A stretch of DNA of 59,080 nucleotides from DATBFG01 sp036558645. GTDB lineage: Bacteria > Acidobacteriota > Terriglobia > Terriglobales > Acidobacteriaceae. Below the pieces are notes generated by a model that saw only the letters and a program-made list of their open reading frames with translations, was not told where the DNA came from and made no database searches. Where the stretch lies: assembly GCA_036558645.1 (NCBI GenBank), contig DATBFG010000092.1:1-59080 (forward strand). Reading direction: 5' to 3'. The number at the start of each line of letters is the position of its first letter. Position 1 is the first letter of the stretch. Positions 26,643 to 33,825 of the stretch are shown here, piece by piece. Both the position numbers and the translations under genes were made by a program.

Positions 26643-26673
26643 TCTTTCGATGCAGACCAACATAGGAGGTTAA

Positions 26674-27597
26674 TTGGCTAACATCACCATGAAGGAGTTG
26701 CTCGAAGCGGGTGTTCACTTCGGGCACCAGACGAAGCGCTGGAATCCCAAGATGAAGGAATACATCTTCGGAGAGCGCAATGGGATCTACATCATCGACC
26801 TGCAGAAGACCTTGAAGATGTTCAAGGAGGCCTCCAAGTTCGTTCAGGACTTGGCAGCCGAAGGCAAGATCGTCCTATTCGTGGGAACCAAGCGGCAGGC
26901 GCAGGACGCGATCGCTGAGGAAGCTTCGCGCTGTGGTGGTTTCTACGTGAATCAGCGCTGGTTGGGCGGCCTACTCACCAACTGGGTGACAGTGCAAAAG
27001 TCTGTCAAGCGCCTGAAGGAACTCGATGATATGGCCACCGATGGCCGCTACGAGTTGCTGCCAAAGAAAGAAGTGATCAAGCTCGAACGCGAGCGCAAGC
27101 ATTTGCAGGCGAACCTGGCCGGCATCAAGAACATGAGCCGCCTGCCTGACACGATTTTCGTTATCGACTCGAACAAGGAGCAGATCGCCGTGCGCGAAGC
27201 CCGCAAGCTGGGCATCCCGGTGGTCGCCGTGGTCGATACGAATTGCGACCCTACAGAAGTGGACTACGTGATCCCGGGGAACGATGACGCGCTACGCGCG
27301 ATTCGTCTGTTCGCCTCGAAGATCGCCGACTCGGTGGTCGAAGGCTCGCAGATCGCGAGCAAGCAAGGCGAGGATCTGGCTGCAGCCGCGGGCGCCGCAC
27401 AGCAAGCCGAAATGGCAGCAGTGGAGCCTCCGGTCGAGGGTGCCGAGAACATTTCCGGCTCCTTCGGTGACGAGACCGTCGATAGCGATGACATCAGCAT
27501 GGAAGACGTGCTGGGCACGGGAACCCGCAAACAGCCTTCCGGCGCAAAAGCCGAAGCTGCCGAGACCCCACAGGTCGAGACGCAGACGTATTCGTAG
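26674..27597 (+). CDS. rpsB: 30S ribosomal protein S2
   Basis: A 307-residue S2. Conserved parts: MKELLEAGVHFGHQTKRWNPKMKEYIFGERNGIYIIDLQKT, the WLGGLLTNW motif near residue 95, and VVDTNCDPTEVDYVIPGNDDA near residue 195. Residues after about 235 form an acidic, Ala/Glu/Ser-rich extension absent from the 240-residue E. coli protein. The start is TTG 26674, immediately after a perfect AGGAGGT with four-base spacing. It is the first gene of the rpsB-tsf-pyrH-frr order common in bacteria. Confidence 0.97.
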   Translation: MANITMKELLEAGVHFGHQTKRWNPKMKEYIFGERNGIYIIDLQKTLKMFKEASKFVQDLAAEGKIVLFVGTKRQAQDAIAEEASRCGGFYVNQRWLGGLLTNWVTVQKSVKRLKELDDMATDGRYELLPKKEVIKLERERKHLQANLAGIKNMSRLPDTIFVIDSNKEQIAVREARKLGIPVVAVVDTNCDPTEVDYVIPGNDDALRAIRLFASKIADSVVEGSQIASKQGEDLAAAAGAAQQAEMAAVEPPVEGAENISGSFGDETVDSDDISMEDVLGTGTRKQPSGAKAEAAETPQVETQTYS

Positions 27598-27650
27598 GGA
27601 GACGGTTCTTTATACAAAGCTAAGCCCCAGGCAAGTTCACAGGGAAATCA

Positions 27651-27678
27651 GACCCGCGTGCATCGCCCGGCGCGGGTC
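27651..27678 (+). other. GC hairpin between rpsB and tsf
   Basis: GACCCGCG (27651-27658) pairs with CGCGGGTC (27671-27678). No T-run follows, so it is not a classical terminator; it could stabilise or partly terminate the rpsB message. Confidence 0.4.
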
Positions 27679-27707
27679 GTATTATGTAAGGGCAGTCGTT
27701 GTCGTTT

Positions 27708-27783
27708 GTCTTTGGTCGTTGGGCAACACGCGCGGCCGCTGCCAGCGTTGTGATAGGAAAGCTAACGAAAAACGACCAAGGAC
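27708..27783. repeat. Inverted repeat in rpsB-tsf gap
   Basis: GTCTTTGGTCGTT (27708-27720) is matched by AACGACCAAGGAC (27771-27783) with one mismatch, 50 bases apart. It is a separate repeat type from the GTTTCAAGG elements and ends 14 bases before the tsf start. Confidence 0.5.
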
Positions 27784-27797
27784 TAATCACTGATTTT

Positions 27798-28466
27798 ATG
27801 AGCACAACTACCGTGAATATTTCCGCTGCACAAGTAAAAGAGCTCCGCGAAAAGACCGGGGCGCCCATGATGGATTGCAAACAGGCCCTGACCGAAGCCA
27901 AAGGCGATCTCGAGCAGGCGGTTGTCGTTCTGCGCAAGCGAGGCGTATCTGTGGCAGCCAAGAAGGCAACGCGTGCCACCAGCGAAGGCTCTGTAGCGAG
28001 CTACATCCATGCCGGAGGCAAGATCGGCGTGCTGGTGGAGGTAAATTGCGAGAGCGATTTCGTCGCCCGTACCGATGACTTCAAGGAACTGGTGCACGAT
28101 ATTGCCATGCACATCGCTGCCAGCGACCCGAAGTATGTTCGTAAGGAAGACGTCACTGAAGCCGACCTGAAGCGGGAGAAAGAAATTTACCTCGACCAGG
28201 CCATCAAGAGCGGTAAGCCAGCACATATCGCCGAGAAGATGGTCGCAGGCAAGATGGAGAAGTTCTATGAAGAGGTCTGCCTGCTGGAGCAGCCCTTCAT
28301 CAAAGACCAGACAGTGAGCATCTCCCAGCTGATTGCCACAAAAATTGGCAAACTGGGCGAGAATATCGCCGTGCGCCGCTTTGCTCGCTTCAAGGTCGGA
28401 GATGCGAACGTCACCGTGGCGAGCACGAAGCCGTCCGCAGACGAGGGCGGCGAAGAAAGCAAGTAA
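27798..28466 (+). CDS. tsf: Translation elongation factor Ts
   Basis: A 222-residue EF-Ts from ATG 27798; the upstream open frame to 27699 covers a repeat and has no family similarity. The UBA-like N-domain reads VKELREKTGAPMMDCKQALTEAKGDLEQAVVVLRKRG, followed by the core (EGSVASYIHAGGKIGVLVEVNCESDFVARTDDFK) and C-terminal helix with LLEQPFIKD. It is a short EF-Ts with one core subdomain reduced relative to the 283-residue E. coli protein. It exchanges GDP for GTP on EF-Tu. The ribosome binding site is weak (AAGGA 15 bases upstream). Confidence 0.95.
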   Translation: MSTTTVNISAAQVKELREKTGAPMMDCKQALTEAKGDLEQAVVVLRKRGVSVAAKKATRATSEGSVASYIHAGGKIGVLVEVNCESDFVARTDDFKELVHDIAMHIAASDPKYVRKEDVTEADLKREKEIYLDQAIKSGKPAHIAEKMVAGKMEKFYEEVCLLEQPFIKDQTVSISQLIATKIGKLGENIAVRRFARFKVGDANVTVASTKPSADEGGEESK

Positions 28467-28468
28467 AA

Positions 28469-28545
28469 GTTTCAAGGTTTCTTGGTTTCAAGGTTTCAAG
28501 ATGCGGACCTTTGAAACCTTGCAACCTTGAAACTGTGAAACCTGG
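28469..28545. repeat. Palindromic GTTTCAAGG repeat, copy 3
   Basis: Left arm with GTTTCAAGG three times; right arm with CCTTTGAAACC, CCTTGAAAC and GTGAAACCTGG. It fills the tsf-pyrH gap completely and ends four bases before the pyrH ATG. Confidence 0.8.
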
Positions 28546-28549
28546 ACTT

Positions 28550-29266
28550 ATGGCGGAGCCCATTTTCAAACGCATCCTGCTCAAGCTGTCGGGAGAAGCT
28601 CTGGCAGCCAATCAGGGCTTTGGCGTCGATCCACTCCGTATTCACGAAATCGCCGCTGAACTTGCCGACGTTAAGTCCCTCGGCATCCAGATTGCCATCG
28701 TGGTCGGAGGCGGAAATTTTTTCCGCGGAGTGGCCGAGCAGGCGCGCAGCATGGATCGCGTTTCTGCCGATCACATGGGCATGCTGGCGACAGTCCTCAA
28801 CGCGCTCGCGCTGCAGGACGCTCTCGAAAAGCAGGGTGTATTCACTCGTGTGCAATCCGCTATTGAGATGAACCAAGTGGCGGAGCCGTTCATTCGGCGC
28901 CGTGCGATCCGTCACCTGGAGAAAGACCGCATTGTCATCTTCGCCGGAGGCACCGGCAATCCCTACTTTTCGACCGACACGGCTGCGTCCCTCCGCGCCA
29001 TGGAAATCAAGGCTGACGTAATTTTGAAAGCCACCAAGGTCGACGGCATCTACGACGCTGACCCGATGCTGGTGAAAGACGCGACCAAGTTTTCCGAGAT
29101 CAGCTACATGGAAGTCTTGAAGCGCGGGCTGAAGGTGATGGACTCGACCGCGATCTCCCTATGCAAAGACAATAACCTTCCCATCATCATCTTCAATTTG
29201 AATCAGCGCGGAAACATCCGCAAAGTTCTCACCGGCGAGAAGATCGGGTCGCTGGTTTCGGCCTAA
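28550..29266 (+). CDS. pyrH: Uridylate (UMP) kinase
   Basis: A 238-residue UMP kinase of the amino-acid-kinase fold, hexameric in bacteria: KRILLKLSGEAL at the N-terminus, IAIVVGGGNFFRG (phosphate loop), DHMGMLATVLNAL, GGTGNPYFSTDTAA, and ILKATKVDGIYDADP. It converts UMP to UDP and is feedback-regulated by UTP and GTP in other bacteria. ATG 28550 matches the family start. The bases upstream belong to the palindromic repeat and provide no ribosome binding site. Confidence 0.96.
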   Translation: MAEPIFKRILLKLSGEALAANQGFGVDPLRIHEIAAELADVKSLGIQIAIVVGGGNFFRGVAEQARSMDRVSADHMGMLATVLNALALQDALEKQGVFTRVQSAIEMNQVAEPFIRRRAIRHLEKDRIVIFAGGTGNPYFSTDTAASLRAMEIKADVILKATKVDGIYDADPMLVKDATKFSEISYMEVLKRGLKVMDSTAISLCKDNNLPIIIFNLNQRGNIRKVLTGEKIGSLVSA

Positions 29267-29379
29267 GCGTAGCGCCGCCGTCCCTCCCAACTCGAAACGC
29301 CTAATACGGCTACGCGCTCACAGAACCCAATGGGTTTATAATGCAAAGTTTTGACAACACTACTATTTGGAGCTGACTC

Positions 29380-29967
29380 ATGGCTCAAGCCACCATGGCA
29401 TCGATTGCCGGACTGAAAGATACCTACGTGCAACTGAAGACCCGCATGGACAAAGCGGTGGAGGATTTCCGCAAGGAGATGGCTGGGACGCGCACCGGGC
29501 GCGCTAACGTCCACATGCTCGATTCAGTGAGTGTGGACTACTACGGCACGCCAACTCCTCTGAACCAAGTGGCGACAGTTCACGCCGAGGCCCAGCTCAT
29601 CACCGTGCAGCCATGGGACACGTCGCAACTGCAGGCGATCGAAAAGGCCATCCGTTCCGGCGATCTCGGCCTGAATCCGATGAACGACGGCAAAATCGTG
29701 CGCGTGCCGGTGCCACCGCTCACCGAAGAAAGGCGTAAAGACATGGTCAAGCACCTCCATAAGGTGCTCGAGGAGCATCGCACGGCCATTCGCAACATCC
29801 GCCGCGATGGCAATGACGCCATCAAGAAGGCGATGAAGGACAAGAAAGTTACCGAGGATGAAGAGAAGCGCGCTCTCGATGAGATCCAGCGTCTCACCGA
29901 CGACGAGATCAAGAAGATGGAAGAGATGAGCAAGGCGAAAGAAAAAGAAGTGATGGAAATAAGGTAA
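29380..29967 (+). CDS. frr: Ribosome recycling factor
   Basis: A 195-residue RRF, standard length plus a few N-terminal residues: KAVEDFRKEMAGTRTGRANVHMLDSVSVDYYGTPTPLNQVA, IAKAI-like QAIEKAIRSGDLGLNPMNDGKIVRVPVPPLTEERRKDMVK, and a long charged C-terminal helix. With EF-G it splits post-termination ribosomes. GGAG lies nine bases before ATG 29380. It closes the rpsB-tsf-pyrH-frr block. Confidence 0.97.
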   Translation: MAQATMASIAGLKDTYVQLKTRMDKAVEDFRKEMAGTRTGRANVHMLDSVSVDYYGTPTPLNQVATVHAEAQLITVQPWDTSQLQAIEKAIRSGDLGLNPMNDGKIVRVPVPPLTEERRKDMVKHLHKVLEEHRTAIRNIRRDGNDAIKKAMKDKKVTEDEEKRALDEIQRLTDDEIKKMEEMSKAKEKEVMEIR

Positions 29968-30061
29968 GCGGCCGGCCACCTATAGCAGATTTAGTTTCGC
30001 GAGGCTACGTAGAAATCACCTGGATCCTCGTAAGTCTCTGATTTCCCCGAATATCCAACTC

Positions 30062-30109
30062 TTGACATTACGGCGTCGATGTTCTTTAATTTCTGTAATG
30101 ACAGAAATT
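30062..30109 (+). promoter_or_regulatory. Promoter and palindromic operator of the GbsR/MarR-type regulator
   Basis: TTGACA (30062-30067), 17 bases, TTTAAT (30085-30090) is a near-consensus sigma-70 promoter. A perfect inverted repeat, AATTTCTGT-N4-ACAGAAATT, covers 30088-30109 and so overlaps the -10 and transcription start. Binding there would repress the gene that begins six bases later; autoregulation is the simplest reading. Confidence 0.75.
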
Positions 30110-30114
30110 ACTGT

Positions 30115-30645
30115 ATGGCAAAACTAACGGCAATCCAGCAGCGCTACGTTCTTCACTGGGGCGAGATGGGTACCCGATGGGGAATCAATCGGACGGTCGC
30201 CCAGATCCATGCTCTGCTGTACTTGGCGCCAAGAGCTCTTTCCGCGGAAGAGATTGCAGAGACCCTGAACGTAGCGCGCTCCAACGTCAGCACTTCGGTT
30301 CGGGAGTTGGAGAGCTGGGGACTGGTCCGTCCAGTCCACGTGCTGGGTGATCGCCGCGAACACTATGAGGCCTTGAAGGACGTCTGCGAGAGCTTTCGCA
30401 TCATCGTGGATCAGCGTAAGCGGCGCGAAGTCGATCCTACTATTCAGATGTTGCGTCAGAGCCTAAACGAACTCGAGCATTCAGGGTCAGATGCCTACAC
30501 CAAGGAACGATTGCGAGAAATGGCTGAGTTCTTCGATGCGGCTATGGCTGCCTATGACGAAGTCAGCCACTTATCGCCGCAGACGATGCGCAGCCTGATA
30601 AAGATGCCTGGCAAGTTGCGGAAGCTGTCGCGGCTGGGCGGATAA
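30115..30645 (+). CDS. GbsR/MarR-type winged-helix transcriptional regulator
   Basis: A 176-residue regulator from ATG 30115; the frame is open upstream to 30079, but this would begin inside the operator. A long N-terminal helix (QQRYVLHWGEMGTRWGINRTVAQIHALLYL) leads to a winged helix (ALSAEEIAETLNVARSNVSTSVRELESWGLVRPVHVLGDRREHYEA), as in GbsR, the choline sensor of Bacillus, and relatives; the C-terminal half is a dimerising helical region. The same palindrome occurs in its promoter and before the next gene, so it most likely controls itself and the downstream operon. The inducer is unknown. Confidence 0.85.
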   Translation: MAKLTAIQQRYVLHWGEMGTRWGINRTVAQIHALLYLAPRALSAEEIAETLNVARSNVSTSVRELESWGLVRPVHVLGDRREHYEALKDVCESFRIIVDQRKRREVDPTIQMLRQSLNELEHSGSDAYTKERLREMAEFFDAAMAAYDEVSHLSPQTMRSLIKMPGKLRKLSRLGG

Positions 30646-30660
30646 AAAATTTGTTTTTTT

Positions 30661-30680
30661 ATTTCTGTCTATACAGAAAT
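30661..30680 (+). promoter_or_regulatory. Second copy of the regulator's palindrome, before the membrane-protein operon
   Basis: ATTTCTGT-CTAT-ACAGAAAT is a perfect inverted repeat whose half-sites are identical to those at 30088-30109 and have the same four-base spacing. It lies 15 bases after the regulator stop and 22 bases before the probable start of the next gene. Confidence 0.75.
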
Positions 30681-30702
30681 GTCTGACGTAGAAGGAGGAG
30701 AT

Positions 30703-31038
30703 GTGTCGAATGCATGGCTGTTCGTCAGCGGGCTGGTTTTGACGCTCTCTCTGGCAATTGGCGTCGTGCGATATCTGCGACGCCCGTTGTTCAACTTGCT
30801 CGTCGAGCTTTGCGGTAGCGATAATCGCGCGGAGTTCTGGGCTGTCTTCTCCAGTGCAATCCTGGCGCTGGTTCCATTGGTTTTTGCATTGGACTATCGC
30901 CCTTCCGACAGGACGCCGGTCTTCGCTATTGCCGATCAACTCGTCTGGGCTCTTGCGGGCCTGGTGAGTTCGCTCCTGGTGTTGGGGTGGATGTTGAATC
31001 GCTCCATTCGACGATTGAATGCCAAGGAGCGAGTGTGA
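30703..31038 (+). CDS. Small multi-pass membrane protein, first gene of regulated operon
   Basis: A 111-residue protein with about three hydrophobic segments (AWLFVSGLVLTLSLAIGVV; FWAVFSSAILALVPLVFAL; LVWALAGLVSSLLVLGWML). I do not recognise a family. The GTG at 30703 is preferred because AAGGAGG lies five bases ahead; an in-frame ATG at 30679 overlaps the operator and has no ribosome binding site. The stop overlaps the next start (GTGA, 31035-31038). It shares the palindrome-controlled operon with four more genes. Confidence 0.75.
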   Translation: MSNAWLFVSGLVLTLSLAIGVVRYLRRPLFNLLVELCGSDNRAEFWAVFSSAILALVPLVFALDYRPSDRTPVFAIADQLVWALAGLVSSLLVLGWMLNRSIRRLNAKERV

Positions 31039-31451
31039 ACGCGAACCCGATTTCGCTGATCTACGTCGCAGGATGCATTCACGTGGGCATTATTGCCGCA
31101 AATATTCCCCTGCCTGGCCTGTTGAAGGTGCGGAAAAGGCTCGCCGGGGTAGAAGGTTTCGTGCGGCAAATCTTCTATGTGCATTGGCTCTATATCGTGT
31201 TGGTGCTCGCGCTATTCGCCGCCCTTTGTTTTGGCTTTCCCGTCGAACTTGCCGGGGCGAGCAGGCTGGGCCGTTTCTTCAGCGGCTTCATGGCATGTTT
31301 CTGGGTTCTTCGAATTGGGTTGCAGTGGCTCTATTACGACCGAAAGCTGCGGCGTGAGTACGCGATCCTTGATTGGCCGTACGCGATCGCTCTGATCCTG
31401 TTGAGCAGCATTTTTGTCCATGCAGCTCTATTTCCCGTGAGGCAAATGTGA
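31035..31451 (+). CDS. Multi-pass membrane protein, second gene of regulated operon
   Basis: A 138-residue protein with four hydrophobic segments: ISLIYVAGCIHVGIIAANIPL, FYVHWLYIVLVLALFAALCFGF, FFSGFMACFWVLRIGLQWLYY and WPYAIALILLSSIFVHAALF. The family was not recognised. Two histidines in membrane segments are noticeable but may be incidental. The GTG start lies within the previous gene's stop, and the stop overlaps the next gene's GTG (31448-31451). The frame is open upstream to 30987, but that would overlap the preceding gene by 52 bases without a better ribosome binding site. Confidence 0.75.
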   Translation: MNANPISLIYVAGCIHVGIIAANIPLPGLLKVRKRLAGVEGFVRQIFYVHWLYIVLVLALFAALCFGFPVELAGASRLGRFFSGFMACFWVLRIGLQWLYYDRKLRREYAILDWPYAIALILLSSIFVHAALFPVRQM

Positions 31452-32554
31452 CGACAAACCTCAATCTGTGTGAGTGGTCGCGAAGATCAGCTCTGGCGGG
31501 AGTAATCGTCTGGTTGGTAATGGTGGTCTTGGCGGGATCAGGCTTTGCGCCCCTCGGGGTGATCGAGCTGTTGTTTCTATTCGCGCCGCTCGTCATTGTG
31601 CCACTCGGGCTAGACCTGGCGGATCGATTGGTATCGGGTTCTCTGCCGTCACTCGAGCATGCTGCGCGGATTCTGCAGCCTTTGGCGGCGCTCAGCGTTG
31701 TTGCGGCGTTTTGTACGCGGCAGGGGCCGTTTTCCGCGGCGCTGGCGACGCCATGGCTGGTCGCGTGCCTTGGTGTTGCCACCAGTGGTGCATGGTCTCT
31801 TGTCGACCGGGAACATTGGACGATTGCTTCGCTGGCAGTTCACCTAGGCCGTATCGATCTAGTGATAGGAGCAGCATGGCTTCTGATCTCCCGCAGTGGA
31901 GTGCATGTTCCCAGCACCCAAGAACCCATCGTGCTCCTCACCGCTGTTCACTTCCATTACACCGGCTTCGCTACCGCACTCCTCGGAGCATCCGCATTTC
32001 AAGGAAGCCGCGCAACCCCACGATGGATCCAAGCGCTGGTGCTCGACGTCGTTTTAGCTCCCTATATCATCGCTGCAGGTTTTGTTTTCTCTCCATTTTT
32101 GAAGATGTTCGGTGTCGGGCTACTAAGTGCGGGTGTGATTGGCATTGCGCAGGCACAACTCCGGGAGAGAACCGAAATAACGAGCGCGGCTGCCTTTCTG
32201 AAAATGTCTTCACTCGCTATATTTGGCGGAATCGCCCTCGCGGTTGTTTATTCGGTCGGAGAATTTCTGCATAGAGATTGGCTGACCATACCGCGAATGG
32301 CGAGCATCCATGGCGTGCTGAACGCTCTCGGGTTTGTACTGTTCGGGATTCTCGGCAGGTTGATTGAAGCTCATCCCAAACACCACGAGGTGATCGATGA
32401 AGGTGGCAATTACCGGAGGTACAGGATTCGTCGGACGCCATCTGGCACAGAAGCTCTTGCAGCACGGGCACGAGGTCGTGCTGATCGCCCGCGGCATGCA
32501 TCGGTGCGAATCGGCCTTACTACCTTCGTCGCGCGTGAGTTTTACGATCAGTGA
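31448..32554 (+). CDS. YndJ-like membrane protein with out-of-family C-terminal tail
   Basis: A 368-residue protein, mostly membrane (about nine to ten hydrophobic segments). RIDLVIGAAWLLISR, the HFHYTGFATALLGAS motif near residue 175 and ASIHGVLNALGFVLFGILGRLIE near residue 295 resemble Bacillus YndJ. The family function is unknown. After HPKHHEVID the frame continues 158 bases into the next gene and encodes an Arg-rich tail (RYRIRR, AARARGRADRPRH), which looks like translation of the neighbour's DNA in another frame. Loss of a stop that used to overlap the next ATG is likely. Confidence 0.75.
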   Translation: MTTNLNLCEWSRRSALAGVIVWLVMVVLAGSGFAPLGVIELLFLFAPLVIVPLGLDLADRLVSGSLPSLEHAARILQPLAALSVVAAFCTRQGPFSAALATPWLVACLGVATSGAWSLVDREHWTIASLAVHLGRIDLVIGAAWLLISRSGVHVPSTQEPIVLLTAVHFHYTGFATALLGASAFQGSRATPRWIQALVLDVVLAPYIIAAGFVFSPFLKMFGVGLLSAGVIGIAQAQLRERTEITSAAAFLKMSSLAIFGGIALAVVYSVGEFLHRDWLTIPRMASIHGVLNALGFVLFGILGRLIEAHPKHHEVIDEGGNYRRYRIRRTPSGTEALAARARGRADRPRHASVRIGLTTFVAREFYDQ

Positions 32555-33344
32555 CTTGCAGGACACTGCGGTCTTGGAGAAGGCGTTCGACGGGTGCGAC
32601 GCCGTCGCCCATTGCGCAGGTATTAACCGCGAGATCGGATCGCAGAGCTATGAGAGGATCCATGTTCACGGCACACGCAACGTGGTCGACGCCGCGCGCC
32701 GTGCCGGAGTTTCCAAAGTTGTTCTGCTCAGCTTCCTTCGCGCTCGTCCAAAGTGCGGCTCGCTGTATCACGAGTCCAAATGGGCGGCAGAGGAGATCGT
32801 ACGGGAATCCGGTCTCGACTATACGATCTTCAAGTCCGGCATGATTTATGGCTTAGGCGACCATATGTTAAACCATCTCAGTCGTGCTTTTCACACTCTT
32901 CCGTTGCTGGCAACGGTCGGCTTTCGAACCAAATCGGTCTGCCCGCTCGCAATTGAGGATCTCGTCCGCCCTTTTGCGGCGGCTGTTGTAGACAATCGCT
33001 TGAGCCGACAGACAACCGCGATTACCGGACCAGAGGAATTGAGCTTGGCGGGTGCAGCGCAGCGCGTCGCGATGGTACTTCAGAAGAAGATTTTGATCTT
33101 CCCTGCCCCTATCATGTTTCACAAATTACTAGCGACGATTTGTGAATGGACAATGAAGGTTCCCCTCGTGTCCCGTGCACAAGTACGGATCCTTTCCGAA
33201 GGAATGACCGGGCCTTGGGGAGAGATCACGGAATTACCTTTGGACCTGCGTCCAACGATTGGTTTTACGACTGAGCAGATTCGGAAAGGACTCCCGGAGC
33301 CCACGCCATTCTCACTTCACGATCTCCGCTGCTGCCTGCAATGA
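32397..33344 (+). CDS. NAD(P)-dependent epimerase/dehydratase-like protein
   Basis: A 315-residue atypical short-chain dehydrogenase: Rossmann loop GGTGFVG (residues 7-13), AVAHCAGINRE, and Y-x-x-x-K in LYHESKWAAEE. It resembles the NDUFA9/complex-I-associated and YbjT-like subgroup that often binds NAD(P)H and quinone- or lipid-linked substrates. ATG 32397 has good family start sense (MKVAITGGTG) although the YndJ-like frame still runs on top of it for 158 bases. Its stop overlaps the DCC gene's ATG (33341-33344). The substrate is unknown. Confidence 0.85.
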   Translation: MKVAITGGTGFVGRHLAQKLLQHGHEVVLIARGMHRCESALLPSSRVSFTISDLQDTAVLEKAFDGCDAVAHCAGINREIGSQSYERIHVHGTRNVVDAARRAGVSKVVLLSFLRARPKCGSLYHESKWAAEEIVRESGLDYTIFKSGMIYGLGDHMLNHLSRAFHTLPLLATVGFRTKSVCPLAIEDLVRPFAAAVVDNRLSRQTTAITGPEELSLAGAAQRVAMVLQKKILIFPAPIMFHKLLATICEWTMKVPLVSRAQVRILSEGMTGPWGEITELPLDLRPTIGFTTEQIRKGLPEPTPFSLHDLRCCLQ

Positions 33345-33751
33345 CCTCGGATACCAAGATAATCGTCCTTTATGACGGCGTGTGTGCGCTCTGCAACCGA
33401 CTGGTGCGCTTTCTGCTCCGCCACGATAAGCAGGATCAATTTCGCTTTGCGGCCTTACAATCGAGTATGGCGCGCGATTTAATGCGGCAGCGTGGCCTGA
33501 ATGCTGAAGAGATGCAGAGCGCATGCGTGCTGACTCCAGATGGAAGATTACTAATGCGCTCTTCTGTCGCGGTGTATGTAGTTCGCCGCCTAGACTGGCC
33601 GTGGAAAGTGCTCGTCGTTACTCGGCTTGTACCCCGCCTCGTCCGCGATTTTCTCTACGACGTGGTTGCGCGTTCCCGATATCGAGTATTCGGATGGTTC
33701 GATACTTGCCCGCTGCCCGCTCCGCAATTTCGGCATAAGTTTCTGGTGTAG
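33341..33751 (+). CDS. DCC-family thiol-disulfide oxidoreductase-like protein
   Basis: A 136-residue DUF393/DCC protein: the naming motif IVLYDGVCALCNRLVRFLL carries Asp12, Cys15 and Cys18 in thioredoxin-like C-x-x-C arrangement. The C-terminal YRVFGWFDTCPLP matches the family's end. DCC proteins are predicted redox proteins; some are associated with membrane desaturases or vitamin K-type carboxylases. It is the last gene of the five-gene coupled unit, and transcription presumably ends before the oxidoreductase gene at 33826. Confidence 0.88.
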   Translation: MTSDTKIIVLYDGVCALCNRLVRFLLRHDKQDQFRFAALQSSMARDLMRQRGLNAEEMQSACVLTPDGRLLMRSSVAVYVVRRLDWPWKVLVVTRLVPRLVRDFLYDVVARSRYRVFGWFDTCPLPAPQFRHKFLV

Positions 33752-33809
33752 CGCGTACCCTGCTTATAACGCCTTTATGAGCGTGACTGTAGCCGCGACA
33801 CATGCAACG

Positions 33810-33815
33810 TATAAT
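33810..33815 (+). promoter_or_regulatory. -10 box of the molybdopterin oxidoreductase gene
   Basis: A perfect TATAAT ends ten bases before the preferred ATG 33826. No clear TTGACA lies 16-18 bases upstream. The distance would give an mRNA that starts only a few bases before the start codon. Confidence 0.4.
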
Positions 33816-33825
33816 GTCAGGAGCA

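Noticed and set aside
27783..28475. 230-codon minus-strand ORF covering tsf
   Set aside because: Exactly antisense to tsf, with no ribosome binding site or domain.
31474..32274. 266-codon plus-strand ORF in another frame of the YndJ-like gene
   Set aside because: Arg/Ser-rich and without hydrophobic or domain signal; the YndJ-like frame has clear membrane segments.
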